A stretch of DNA of 42,236 nt from a bacterium (GCA_028821235.1 JAPPGV010000136.1:1-42236), one strand, 5' to 3'; shown: positions 25,034-33,845, numbered from the stretch's first letter. Notes: generated by a model from the letters alone, not told the origin. Made by a program: numbers and translations.

Positions 25034-26236
25034 ATGAGAAGACATCGGATAGGAGGAAGGGCAGCTACCACGCTGGCCCTGATCGCCGCTCTGTCGCTGG
25101 TGGCAGCGGCGTGCGGCGGCGAAGAGGAAGCCCCCGCCACCACGGCGGCGCCGGCTACCACCGCAGCGCCGGCCACCACCGCAGCGCCTGCTACGACAGA
25201 GGCTGCGGCGATGACGCTGGCGGATGTCTGCCCCGACCCGCTCGTGATCCAGCTCGACTGGGAACCCGAGTCGGAGCACGGCGGCATCTACCAGTTGGTC
25301 GGTCCCGGTTACGAGATCAACAACGACGCCAAGAGCGTCCGTGGTCCGCTGGTCGCGGGCGGCGAGGACACCGGCATCGACATCGAGGTGCGTATCGGTG
25401 GCTTCGCGGTCGGCTTCCAGCCGGTGCAGTCGCTGCTGTACCAGGACCAGGACATCTTCATGGGCTTCGTCCGGGCTACCGAAGCCATGTCGACCTATGC
25501 GGATGTTCCGGTCGTGAGCGTGATGGCAACGTTCGAGAAGAGCGCCTTCGCGATCTACTGGGACCCGGAGACCTACCCGAACGTCAACGAGATCGCCGAC
25601 CTCAAGGACGAGGGAGCGATCATCCTGCTCGGACGCCCGGATGTGTTCCAGGACTGGTGGGTCGCCGAGGGCATCATGGACGAGTCCCAGATGGACCTGA
25701 CCGACGCGCCCAAGCCGGCTGCGTTCATCGGCGCCGGCGGCGAGGTCGCCGAGGCCGGGTTCGCCACCGCCGAGCCCTACATCTACGAGGTGGAGGTGCC
25801 CGAGTGGGGCAAGCCGGTAAGGACCCAGTTGATCCATGACACCGGCTTCGAGGAGTACTTCCAGGCGCTCGGAGTGCGGGCCGCAGATGCCACCGACCGG
25901 GCCGATTGCCTCCGGGAAGTGGTGCCCATCATCCAGCAGGCCCACGTGGACTTCCTGAACAACCCGGATCCGACCAACCAGTTGATCCTGGAATTGGTGG
26001 ACGTCTACGACACCGGATGGATCTACACCGAGGGCGTGGCCGACTTCGCGGTGTCCACGATGCTGGAACTCGGCATCATGGGCAATGGTGACAACGACAC
26101 CCTCGGCGACTTCGACATGGACCGGGTCGTCGGGCTCCTGGCGATCATCGACCAGGTCACCGAGGCGGATGTCAGCGGGCTCGCTCCGGAAGACCTCGTC
26201 ACCAACGAGTTCATCGACTTCTCGATCGGGCTGTAA
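25034..26236 (+). CDS. ABC transporter substrate-binding lipoprotein (NMT1/ThiY-like)
   Basis: A 400-residue lipoprotein. The signal peptide ends LVAAACGG (C27) and is followed by four APATT repeats encoded by near-identical 15-bp units (about 25133-25205). The domain opens with VIQLDWEPESEHGGIYQL, like the LDWxPxxxHxGxY start of ThiY/NMT1 proteins that bind pyrimidine precursors, and continues with GGFAVGFQPVQSLL. AAGGAGG lies just before the ATG. It should deliver ligand to the permease at 24097. The nitrilase and amidohydrolase genes immediately downstream point to an amide- or ring-nitrogen compound, but the ligand is not known. Confidence 0.9.
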   Translation: MRRHRIGGRAATTLALIAALSLVAAACGGEEEAPATTAAPATTAAPATTAAPATTEAAAMTLADVCPDPLVIQLDWEPESEHGGIYQLVGPGYEINNDAKSVRGPLVAGGEDTGIDIEVRIGGFAVGFQPVQSLLYQDQDIFMGFVRATEAMSTYADVPVVSVMATFEKSAFAIYWDPETYPNVNEIADLKDEGAIILLGRPDVFQDWWVAEGIMDESQMDLTDAPKPAAFIGAGGEVAEAGFATAEPYIYEVEVPEWGKPVRTQLIHDTGFEEYFQALGVRAADATDRADCLREVVPIIQQAHVDFLNNPDPTNQLILELVDVYDTGWIYTEGVADFAVSTMLELGIMGNGDNDTLGDFDMDRVVGLLAIIDQVTEADVSGLAPEDLVTNEFIDFSIGL

Positions 26237-26240
26237 GGAC

Positions 26241-27107
26241 ATGGCGGCGGGATCCCTCCGGCTCGCCGTTGCGCAGCCGCGCACGGTGGTGGATCCCGAC
26301 GCAGAAGTGAACGTTGCCCGGGCGGTGGAGCTGGCCGCCCGGGCAGCCGATCTGGGGGCCGACCTGATCCTGTTCCCCGAGGGATACCCGGGCCCGGTGC
26401 TCGGCAAGCCCCGGGACACTTACGAGGCAACGGAGGCCATGGAGACCGCAGCGGCGGACCACCGCATCTCCGTGTGCTGGAGCCGCATGGAATCATGCGC
26501 TGACGGGAAGTACCGCCTCGTGGTCTACGTAGTGGACCGCGGCGGCCGGCAGTTGCTCCGTTACGAACGGGCCCATCCCGCCACCCTCCCGCCCGACGAG
26601 ACGAGGGTCTGGGTGGCGCCAGGGCCCGATCTGGCCCTTCTCGAGATTGACGGGGTCCGGATGGGGATCGTCGTGTGCTCGGAACTGTGGATACCCGAGC
26701 CCACCCGCGTGCTGGCCCTGCGAGGCGCCCAACTGATCCTGTCCCCGGCCGGCGGCGGATTCACCTCTCTCACGGACAACTGGCAGACCATCGTCCGTGC
26801 CAGGGCCATGGAGAATCTCTGCTACGTGGCCATGACCAACAACATCTGGCGCGACGAGGTGGGCGCGGCGATGATCGCCGGCCCGGAATACGTGGCGGTG
26901 AGCTCGGGAACGGAGGAACTGCTCCTGGCCAACCTCGACCTGGAACGGGTGGAGTGGCTCAGGTCGCACGACGACTCGATGGTGGAGCCCAAGGGCTTCT
27001 CATCCATTCCCGGCCTGCTCAGGGCCCGCCGTCCGGAACTCTACGAGGAGTTGGTGAAGCCGGGTCCCGACCTGTACGACTTCCATACCCCTCCCCCGTC
27101 GCAGTGA
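26241..27107 (+). CDS. Nitrilase-superfamily (carbon-nitrogen hydrolase) protein with altered lysine
   Basis: A 288-residue hydrolase of the nitrilase fold. The general-base glutamate is E47 in LFPEGYPGP and the nucleophile C146 in GIVVCSELWIPE. The third triad residue, normally Lys in YxKxHL, aligns with R110 in YERAHPATLPPDE, so the catalytic lysine is replaced by arginine. That could alter or abolish hydrolysis. The ATG at 26241 lies 4 nt after the lipoprotein stop, with AAGGA just upstream. The stop overlaps the next gene's start as GTGA. It probably acts on the transported compound, as amidase, nitrilase or N-carbamoyl hydrolase. Confidence 0.85.
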   Translation: MAAGSLRLAVAQPRTVVDPDAEVNVARAVELAARAADLGADLILFPEGYPGPVLGKPRDTYEATEAMETAAADHRISVCWSRMESCADGKYRLVVYVVDRGGRQLLRYERAHPATLPPDETRVWVAPGPDLALLEIDGVRMGIVVCSELWIPEPTRVLALRGAQLILSPAGGGFTSLTDNWQTIVRARAMENLCYVAMTNNIWRDEVGAAMIAGPEYVAVSSGTEELLLANLDLERVEWLRSHDDSMVEPKGFSSIPGLLRARRPELYEELVKPGPDLYDFHTPPPSQ

Positions 27108-28456
27108 CGGACCGAGGAATCCTGGTCAGGGGCGGCTACGTCCTCACCTCTTCGATACCGGAGATGATCGAGGACGGAGCGGTTCGTATCGTCGGCGACC
27201 TGATCGACGAGGTCGGGACATGGACCGACCTAAGCGCCCGTCATCCGGACGATGAGGTTCAGGGAGACCGCCACTCCATCATCACACCCGGGTTCGTCAA
27301 CACCCACGGACACTTCTCGGAAGGCCTCTTCACAGGCATCGCCGAGGACTTCACCCTCTGGGAGTGGATCGAGGCGGTGATCAATCCCACTGCGCCCCAT
27401 CACGACCACCAGATGGCCTACGTGGGCACGCTCCTGGCCGGCATCCAGATGCTACGGACCGGAATCACCGTGGCGAGTGACATGTACGTCTGCGACCCGG
27501 CCGATCAACCTGTCACCCCGGGGATCGTCCGGGCGCTGGACGAGTTGGGGATGCGCGGCGTGGTCACCTTCGGCGCCGCCGACAGGAGGGGCGCTGCCGT
27601 GTCGGCGATTCTCGAAGAGCATGCCGCCCTACGGGAGGCATGCGAAGCGAGCCGCCTGTCCCGTTTCCGAGTCGGGATCGCCCTCATGGGCGCGCAATCG
27701 GAGGAACTCTTCGAGCATTCTGTGAGGCTCTCCGCAGCCCACGGAAGCCACATACACCTCCACGAGGTCCGCGAGGAGGTGACGGCGGTGAGGGCCGCCA
27801 CGGGGCGCTCACCCATCGAGCAGTGCGCTCGTCTGGGCCTGTTCGACGGTCCCACCATCGCCGCCCACTGCGTGTGGCTGGACGAGAGCGATCGAGACCT
27901 GCTGGCGGAGCACGGGGTGGGGGTGGCTCACAACCCGGTCTCGAACATGATCCTCGCATCCGGTGTGTGCCCGGTTCCCGCCCTACGCCGCCTTGGTGTG
28001 GCAGTCGGGATCGGGGTGGACGGGCCCGCCAGCAACGACAGCCAGAACATGCTCGAAGCGATCAAGATGGCAGTGCTCCTCCAGCGGGTCGACCGGCTCC
28101 AGGCGACCGCTCTGTCCGCTCGTGATGCGATGGCGATGGCCACGATCGAGGGCGCCCGAGCCCTGCGCCTCGATGGCGAACTCGGTTCCATAGAACCCGG
28201 CAAGCAGGCCGACCTGGTGGTATTCGACGGCTCCTCCCCGGCCTTGGCCAATATCCACGACCCGTTCCAGAAGGTCGTCTACTGCGCCGGTCCACGAGAG
28301 GTCTCCGACGTGTGGGTGGCAGGATCGAGGTCGATAGCGAACGGGAAGGTCACCAACGTCGATCCTGTGGACGTCGTAAACCGGTCGCGACCCCTGGCTG
28401 AGAAGCTGGCCCGCCTCGCGCAGCTCGGACAGCATTCCCTGCTGGCCCCTTCCTGA
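27104..28456 (+). CDS. TRZ/ATZ-type amidohydrolase (cytosine/S-adenosylhomocysteine/8-oxoguanine deaminase family)
   Basis: A 450-residue metal-dependent deaminase or hydrolase. H68 and H70 lie in PGFVNTHGHFSEG, further metal or acid residues in HIHLHEVREE (216-225), H255 in AAHCVWLD and D306 in VGIGVDGPASNDSQNM. This set matches SAH/MTA, guanine-type and atrazine-family enzymes that deaminate N-heterocycles. The GTG at 27104 overlaps the nitrilase stop (GTGA), so a longer frame from 26675 is rejected. It is paralogous to the enzyme at 40502-41887, with the same SNDSQNMLEA and VVYCAGP segments. Substrate unknown. Confidence 0.9.
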   Translation: MTDRGILVRGGYVLTSSIPEMIEDGAVRIVGDLIDEVGTWTDLSARHPDDEVQGDRHSIITPGFVNTHGHFSEGLFTGIAEDFTLWEWIEAVINPTAPHHDHQMAYVGTLLAGIQMLRTGITVASDMYVCDPADQPVTPGIVRALDELGMRGVVTFGAADRRGAAVSAILEEHAALREACEASRLSRFRVGIALMGAQSEELFEHSVRLSAAHGSHIHLHEVREEVTAVRAATGRSPIEQCARLGLFDGPTIAAHCVWLDESDRDLLAEHGVGVAHNPVSNMILASGVCPVPALRRLGVAVGIGVDGPASNDSQNMLEAIKMAVLLQRVDRLQATALSARDAMAMATIEGARALRLDGELGSIEPGKQADLVVFDGSSPALANIHDPFQKVVYCAGPREVSDVWVAGSRSIANGKVTNVDPVDVVNRSRPLAEKLARLAQLGQHSLLAPS

Positions 28457-28575
28457 GATCGAAACACCACCTAGCCCCAAGCATGGGGCGAACTCCATAG
28501 GCAAGTGATGGCAGCCCGTCCGTCAACTCCGCCCATCCGGCGGAAGGCTCTCAGCACCCTCAGGAGGGAGGGCGG

Positions 28576-29565
28576 TCAGGATCCTCCGTGGTGGTCATCA
28601 CCGCGGATGATCACGGTGCGGTGGGGGAAGGGCATCTCTATGCCTGCGGCATCGAGGGCTTCCTTGATGCGCAGGCGCAGCTCCCGCTCGGTCCTCCACT
28701 GCACGGAGGGCCGGGTCTTCGCCCTCACCCGGATGAAGATGCCGGACTCGGCGAGGTTCTGGACGCCCTTGACCTCGGGAGGCTCCGAGAGTTCGTCCTC
28801 ACCCCATTCCGGGTCTTCCCACATGTCCTGACCCGCTCGGCGGATCACCTCCATGGCCTCGCGGAGGTCGCAGTCGTACGGGACCTCCACATCGATCTGC
28901 GCCCGGGCCCACAGCTGCGAGTAGTTGGCCACGAAGTCGAGCTTGCCGTTGGGAACATTCCAGACGGTGCCCTGACGGGTACGGATCGAGGTGGACCGCA
29001 AACTTATCTTCTCCACGGTTCCCCGGCCCCGCCCGAAATCTATGTCATCTCCCACGCTATAGATGTCCTCGACCATCAGGAAGATCCCAGCCAAGAAGTC
29101 TCTGACCACCGACTGAGCACCGAAACCTATCGCTATACCGACCACGCCGGCGCCGGCGAGCAGGGGCCCGAGGTTGATATTGAGTTGGCCGAGAGCCAGC
29201 AGCGCCGTCAGCGCCCATATGGTGGTCTGGGCCACGCTGCGAAGAACCACCGCCAGCGTCTCGGCCCGGGCCTTTGCCCGGACCGTCTCCGCTTCCTCGT
29301 TGGCAGCCGGGTCCCGACCCACATCCCGCAGATCCGGCCTTCCTATCCGTTCGGTGAAGTGCTCGATCGCCCTCTTGACGGCCCTGGAGACCAACCACCC
29401 ACCCACCAGGATCAGGGCCAGGACCAACCCGCGTCCAAAGAGCCAAGCCGCTATCCCGGCCACGGCCTCGTTGCCGGTCCACTCGTAAACAGTGTCGCAA
29501 ACGAAGCTCGTACTGTCGGCGCACGCGGCCGATGAACTACCGGCTTGCTGGGCTATGGGAATCAT
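28576..29565 (-). CDS. MscS-family mechanosensitive channel
   Basis: A 329-residue inner-membrane channel that opens under membrane tension. Hydrophobic segments lie near 37-62, 107-130 and 133-160; the last includes the glycine/alanine-rich pore helix AGAGVVGIAIGFGAQSVVRD. The beta domain that follows has GRGTVEKISLRSTSIRT and NVPNGKL, and the C-terminal alpha-beta domain ends near FPHRTVII. It is convergent with the amidohydrolase gene. The 119-nt gap between them has a short GCCCC/GGGGC hairpin but no convincing terminator. Confidence 0.92.
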   Translation of the reverse strand: MIPIAQQAGSSSAACADSTSFVCDTVYEWTGNEAVAGIAAWLFGRGLVLALILVGGWLVSRAVKRAIEHFTERIGRPDLRDVGRDPAANEEAETVRAKARAETLAVVLRSVAQTTIWALTALLALGQLNINLGPLLAGAGVVGIAIGFGAQSVVRDFLAGIFLMVEDIYSVGDDIDFGRGRGTVEKISLRSTSIRTRQGTVWNVPNGKLDFVANYSQLWARAQIDVEVPYDCDLREAMEVIRRAGQDMWEDPEWGEDELSEPPEVKGVQNLAESGIFIRVRAKTRPSVQWRTERELRLRIKEALDAAGIEMPFPHRTVIIRGDDHHGGS

Positions 29566-29608
29566 GCGGCACCGCCACCTTGATCCAGGGATGTAACAGC
29601 CGACATCG

Positions 29609-29768
29609 CTACTCGGGCAGGCATCCTAGTGGTTTACGGTGCCACGGGGCGGACATGGCGCCGAGGATCCTCTTCAGGCTCTTGTTCCGTGACCTGCGGA
29701 TCAGGTCCTCGGGCGAACCCTGCTCCACCAACTCCCGCGTCCATGTAGATCATCCGGTCGGCAACGTC
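29609..29768 (-). pseudogene. Remnant of a GlnQ-type amino acid ABC transporter ATPase, C-terminal end, frameshifted
   Basis: Read leftward, 29768 down to about 29728 encodes DVADRMIYMDAGV. Skipping one G in GTTGGTGGAG restores the frame as VEQGSPEDLIRR, then SRNKSLKRILGAM, ending in TAG at 29609-29611. This matches the tail of polar amino acid transporter ATPases, which typically reads VADRVxFMDxGxIVEQGPPEE. No Walker A, signature or Walker B part is present upstream. It is therefore a 5'-truncated, frameshifted relic at the left edge of the lower-G+C segment. Confidence 0.6.
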
Positions 29769-29893
29769 CAGGTCGGTGGTAGACGAGTCGTTGATGGTTG
29801 TGCCGTCGATCCCCAACAGCTCCACCTCGCCTAGGCCTACCAACAACTCGCTCACGCGCGTAGGACCAGATTCCCCAGGGGTCCTCTTGTCTC
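29769..29893 (-). other. Decayed coding fragment, possibly the start of an ISL3-type transposase
   Basis: In frame with the relic, the minus strand encodes RDKRTPGESGPTRV and SELLVGLGEVELLGID. The ELLVGLxxVxLLGID pattern resembles the N-terminus of ISL3-family transposases; a decayed ABC ATPase N-terminus is the alternative. It passes directly into the GlnQ-like tail, so the join looks like an insertion or deletion scar. No intact transposase exists here. Confidence 0.3.
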
Positions 29894-29954
29894 GGATGTG
29901 GTTCTCAACACCCGATCATGGAGGGTCCGCCTCACTTCTGGTGGACTCCGACTT

Positions 29955-29967
29955 CCCCCCCCCCCCC
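29955..29967 (+). repeat. Homopolymer of 13 C upstream of the LLM oxidoreductase gene
   Basis: Thirteen consecutive C residues end 38 nt before the ATG at 30006. A TAGAGT hexamer (29976-29981), a weak -10 candidate, follows. Such tracts change length readily by slippage and could alter promoter spacing. That role is inference, and sequencing error in tract length is also possible. Confidence 0.9.
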
Positions 29968-30005
29968 TTCATAGGTAGAGTCTCAACAGGAGGCGAAATC
30001 TGAAC

Positions 30006-31040
30006 ATGTTGTCGGCACCCGAGACTGCCTTCACACTCAGCATCATGACGGACCTGCGTCCGGGTCCTGGATGTGAAGACTGGGTGACGCACTATGACCA
30101 GTGTCTGGAGGAGATCAGGTTCGCGGACTCACTTGGGTTTCGAACGGTTCGCATACCCGAGTCTCACGGGCACGACGATGGGATGGCAGCCGCTCCTCTG
30201 ACCGTCCTGGCAGCAGTCGCTGCGGTGACCAACACCATAAGGCTGATGACGTATGCCATCCCATTGGCTCTACACAATCCGCGGATGATTGCCGAACAGG
30301 CTGCTGTCGTTGATCTCTTGTCTTCAGGTCGGCTGGAACTCGGTGTTGGAGCAGGCGGTCGGACTGCCCAGTTCGACGTCTTCGGTGTTTCTCCATCTAC
30401 GAGAGGCCGAAGGGCGGAGAGTGCCCTTCGGGCCCTCCGGACAGCACTCACTACCGGAGTACTGTATGACGGTAAGGATGGACAGCCGGTCCCGATTAGT
30501 CCTCGCCCCGCTCAGGACAACCTGCCCATCTACTACGGAGGCCTCTCCTCGCCTGCTGTGCACCGGGCCGTGCGGATGGCGGACGGCTGCCTTCCATACG
30601 ACTACATAGCTCCAGAGCGGAACCTCCCAGCATTCTACGCCGAGAAGTTGATCCCCGCCCTACAACACTCCGGAAGGGACCTCAGTAGTTTCTTTTTCGG
30701 AGTAGGCGTCGTCCTTTGGGCGAGCGACGACCCTGAGCGCGCGTGGGACACAACGATTCAGCCGGCCCTGGCCTACCGGCAGCAGAAGTATCTTGAGTGG
30801 TCAGGACATGAAGATGCCCTTGAGGGCATGACTTCAAAGGCGCTCAGGCAGGGCGTACTGGTGGGTACACCGGAGGATCTTGCCCTGAGACTACGTGCGA
30901 CCCACGAGAAGGCTCCCTGGCATGATTTGGCCTTCTGGCATCGTCTTCCTGGTGTGCCCCACGAAGACGCCATGGAACATCTCGAGTTGACCTCACGCCG
31001 ACTGATACCGCTGCTTGATGATAACGGATCCGGCGGTTAG
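30006..31040 (+). CDS. LLM-class flavin-dependent oxidoreductase (luciferase-like monooxygenase)
   Basis: A 344-residue luciferase-fold protein that uses FMNH2 or F420. Its blocks are typical: GFRTVRIPESHGHDDG after strand 2, AVTNTIRLMTYAIPLALHNPRMIAEQAAVVDLLSSGRLELGVGAG, and NLPIYYGGLSSPAVHRA. AGGAGG precedes the ATG at 30006. The gene overlaps the convergent permease gene by 4 nt (31037-31040). It is the only rightward gene in the lower-G+C segment; it may oxidise the compound imported by the facing operon, but this is inference. Confidence 0.9.
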   Translation: MLSAPETAFTLSIMTDLRPGPGCEDWVTHYDQCLEEIRFADSLGFRTVRIPESHGHDDGMAAAPLTVLAAVAAVTNTIRLMTYAIPLALHNPRMIAEQAAVVDLLSSGRLELGVGAGGRTAQFDVFGVSPSTRGRRAESALRALRTALTTGVLYDGKDGQPVPISPRPAQDNLPIYYGGLSSPAVHRAVRMADGCLPYDYIAPERNLPAFYAEKLIPALQHSGRDLSSFFFGVGVVLWASDDPERAWDTTIQPALAYRQQKYLEWSGHEDALEGMTSKALRQGVLVGTPEDLALRLRATHEKAPWHDLAFWHRLPGVPHEDAMEHLELTSRRLIPLLDDNGSGG

Positions 31041-31840
31041 GTGCGGTCAGGGGATGATATCGATCGCCGGTACCGAAGATAGGCGATAGTCAACACCGCC
31101 GCGATCACATAGACGATGAGGCTTGACACGGCTGCCAATGTGGGTCGGATTTGTGTCTCAATGAACTCGAACATGCGCAGAGGCAGTGTCTGTGATCTCG
31201 CTCCGCCGATGAAGACCACGAGCACCACTTCATCCCACGAAATGAGGAATGAGAAGACGGCAGAAGCCACGAGAGCGGGAGTGATCCCTGGAAGTACGAC
31301 CATCCGCCAGGCCCGCCGGTTCGTCGCGCCGAGGCTGAGTGCTGCCTCGAACGGACCGAAGTCGACGGCTCTGAGCGCACTCTCGATGAGAAGCACGGCA
31401 AACGGTAGGGCCAGGATCGTGTGAGCAACGACCAGCCCTGGGAACGTGCGGAGAAGCCCCACCCTCACGTATATATCGAAGACCGCGACAGCTGTGACTA
31501 TCGGTGGAACGATGAGCGGCGCGACGAGAAGACCGCGCACCAGGAATGCCCCCTTCTTGATATATCGGGTGAGGGCAATGGCTGCGAGCAAGCCAAGCGC
31601 CGTCGAGGTAATGGCGACTGCCACACCAAGTCTGATACTCAACCAAGCAGCACTAGTCCAGCGCACGTCGCCGAAGAAGTCTTGGTACCACCTAAGGGAA
31701 AGCCCGTCCGGCGGAAAGTCGAAGACTGTCCCCGGTGTGAAGGACAACGGAATCACAACCAGAATCGGCAGGATCAGGAAGGCGACCACAGTGTTGCCCA
31801 CAACGGCCAATACGCGTTGCCCTATCTTGCCCAGCCTCAA
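31037..31840 (-). CDS. ABC transporter permease (PotC type)
   Basis: A 267-residue membrane protein with six predicted segments, the first at about 9-32. The coupling motif is ALSLGATNRRAWRMVVLPGITPALVAS, the EAA loop of spermidine/putrescine/iron-type permeases, followed by SFLISWDEVVLVVFIGG. It overlaps the companion permease by ATGA (31837-31840) and its stop overlaps the LLM gene. With the PotA-like ATPase and the lipoprotein at 36381 it forms one importer. Confidence 0.92.
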   Translation of the reverse strand: MRLGKIGQRVLAVVGNTVVAFLILPILVVIPLSFTPGTVFDFPPDGLSLRWYQDFFGDVRWTSAAWLSIRLGVAVAITSTALGLLAAIALTRYIKKGAFLVRGLLVAPLIVPPIVTAVAVFDIYVRVGLLRTFPGLVVAHTILALPFAVLLIESALRAVDFGPFEAALSLGATNRRAWRMVVLPGITPALVASAVFSFLISWDEVVLVVFIGGARSQTLPLRMFEFIETQIRPTLAAVSSLIVYVIAAVLTIAYLRYRRSISSPDRT

Positions 31841-32715
31841 CGCCTGCTACCTCCAACTACCACACTCTTGGGATCGAACACCTTGGTGAGCAAAGCGAAG
31901 AGCGCAAGGGTTACGATCAGGAGGATCATGCTCATTGCGCTGGCGATCCCCCATTTGAAGAGACGTATCTGCGTCTGCACATATATGGGAATGGTGATAT
32001 CTCCCCCTCCGCCCAAGACAGCTGGAAGAATGAAGAAACCCATAGACATGATCAGGACCAGCAATGACCCGGCAATCAACCCAGGGCTAATGAGGGGTAG
32101 GTAGATCCGTACGAATGTCTGCCGAGGACGCGCCCCGAGGCTGTCCGCACTCTCGACAAGCGATTCATCTACTCCGCTCATCGACGAGTAGAGAACAAGG
32201 ATCATGAATGGCAGCATCACGTGAATCATGCCGATGAGAATAGCCCGCGTGTTGAAAAGGAGTTCGAGTGGTTCCTGAACCAGTCCGATAGCGGCCAACG
32301 AGTCGTTTATTAGTCCTCTTCTCCCAAGAATCACTGTCCACGCATAGAGCCGGGCGAGAATCGCCACCCATAGCGGAGCAGTGCTCAGAACCAGGAACAG
32401 CTGCGCTCTTCTCTTCTCGAGGGTCGTGATGTACCACGCGACAGGAAATCCGAGTACTAGACAACCCACAGTTGTTAGGAGCGATACCTCAACTGTCAGT
32501 CTCAGGATGTTGCGAAAGGCCCGTGACGAAAATATCTCAACGTAGTTGCTTATGCCTGGAGCCGGGTCGGAGACGCTTCTCACGAACACACCTACGAGCG
32601 GATAGGCAAAAAAGAGCAGAACGACTACCAGGCACGGCAACAATAGAGCCAGGCCAACAAGGGAATCCCGGTGTGGACGCCGCCGAGTCCGTCTTTGCCA
32701 CCCGCGTTTCTTCAT
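31837..32715 (-). CDS. ABC transporter permease (PotB type)
   Basis: A 292-residue membrane protein with a basic N-terminus (MKKRGWQRRTRRRPHRD) and about six membrane segments. SADSLGARPRQTFVRIYLPLISPGLIAGS is the EAA loop. The ATG at 32715 overlaps the ATPase stop as ATGA (32712-32715), so the longer frame to 32763 is not used. It pairs with the PotC-like permease to form the membrane channel. Confidence 0.92.
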   Translation of the reverse strand: MKKRGWQRRTRRRPHRDSLVGLALLLPCLVVVLLFFAYPLVGVFVRSVSDPAPGISNYVEIFSSRAFRNILRLTVEVSLLTTVGCLVLGFPVAWYITTLEKRRAQLFLVLSTAPLWVAILARLYAWTVILGRRGLINDSLAAIGLVQEPLELLFNTRAILIGMIHVMLPFMILVLYSSMSGVDESLVESADSLGARPRQTFVRIYLPLISPGLIAGSLLVLIMSMGFFILPAVLGGGGDITIPIYVQTQIRLFKWGIASAMSMILLIVTLALFALLTKVFDPKSVVVGGSRR

Positions 32716-33845
32716 AGTTGCCCGTCTGGCGGGATGAGGACAATCGTCTGTTCCTCGTCCCAATGGAGCCAGACAGTTGAGCCTTCGGCGGGTGCCGACA
32801 GTGATGAACTTGACTCAACGATGAAGCGGCGACCATCTCTGAGACGGGACAGGATTCGATAGGAGTTTCCGTGGAACGACACCAACTCTACGGTCGCCTG
32901 CAAGCGCGGGCTATCCATCGGCTCTTCTTGAATCAGTACCATCTCCGGTCGAATGCCACAAAGCACGCGGTCTCCTTCCCCCAGCGACCGGCTCAGATAT
33001 GGCGGCACCATCAGGGTGTTGCCTTCAGCTATTTCGATGACGAGTCCGTGACCGGACTCACGCAAGACGCCCTCCATCTCGTTGATGTCTCCAACGAAGT
33101 CCGCAACGAAATGCTCCGTCGGCGAGCGGTAGACGGTTTCTGGGACTCCCAATTGTCGTACAGTTCCTCCATGCATGACCACAATTCGATCTGACATCGC
33201 GAAGGCTTCTTCCTGGTCATGAGTGACGTACACCGCCGTGAAGCCAATCTCCTTCTGAAGGAGTCTGATGGAGTTCTGTAGGTACTGGCGCAATCGCTTA
33301 TCTAGGGAGCCAAGAGGTTCGTCCATCAAGACAACCGTGGGGTTAAAGACCAGCGCTCTTGCCAGCGACACTCGCTGTTGCTGGCCGCCACTCAGTTCTC
33401 TGGGAAGACGGGAACCCAGCCCTTGGAGGTTGACCAGATCTAGGGCTCGCTCGACATCTCGATCGATCTGGTCAGAGGAGATCCCGCGAATCTGAAGGGG
33501 AAACGCGACATTGTCCTGGACTGTCATGTGGGGAAACAGGGCGTAGTTCTGGAATACGAATCCCATTCCGCGCTCCCGTGCCGGTAGAAGTGTCATGTCA
33601 ACACCCCCGACGATCACGCTCCCCTCATCAGGAATCGTTAGTCCACCAACGATCCTGAGGAGAGTCGTCTTGCCCGATCCGCTAGGGCCCAGAAGGGTGA
33701 GAAACTCACCCGGTTCGACAGTCAGATCGAACTCATCGAGGACCAGCACATCCCCAAAACTGTGCCGAACACCCCTTATCTCAATCCTGGCTCCCGTCGA
33801 AGGCTGAAGGGAGCGCGACTCCGTCGAGGGTATGGACTCGCTCAT
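32712..33845 (-). CDS. ABC transporter ATP-binding protein (PotA type)
   Basis: A 377-residue ATPase with Walker A GPSGSGKTT (53-61), signature LSGGQQQRVSLARA, Walker B VVLMDEPLGSLD and YVTHDQEEAFAMSD. The C-terminal third is a TOBE-like domain (CGIRPEMVLI onward). This size and layout fit polyamine, iron and thiamine importers. Its ATG at 33845 overlaps the M20 stop as ATGA. It drives the two downstream permeases. Confidence 0.94.
   Translation of the reverse strand: MSESIPSTESRSLQPSTGARIEIRGVRHSFGDVLVLDEFDLTVEPGEFLTLLGPSGSGKTTLLRIVGGLTIPDEGSVIVGGVDMTLLPARERGMGFVFQNYALFPHMTVQDNVAFPLQIRGISSDQIDRDVERALDLVNLQGLGSRLPRELSGGQQQRVSLARALVFNPTVVLMDEPLGSLDKRLRQYLQNSIRLLQKEIGFTAVYVTHDQEEAFAMSDRIVVMHGGTVRQLGVPETVYRSPTEHFVADFVGDINEMEGVLRESGHGLVIEIAEGNTLMVPPYLSRSLGEGDRVLCGIRPEMVLIQEEPMDSPRLQATVELVSFHGNSYRILSRLRDGRRFIVESSSSLSAPAEGSTVWLHWDEEQTIVLIPPDGQL

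Noticed and set aside
28473-28488. GCCCC/GGGGC hairpin as a terminator between convergent genes
   Set aside because: The stem has only five pairs and no T-run follows on either strand.
28545-28572. A possible third family 2 element end (CTCTCAGCACCCTC)
   Set aside because: Only about 14 bases match one terminus, no opposite end is found, and CCCTCAGGAGGG is itself a chance palindrome candidate.
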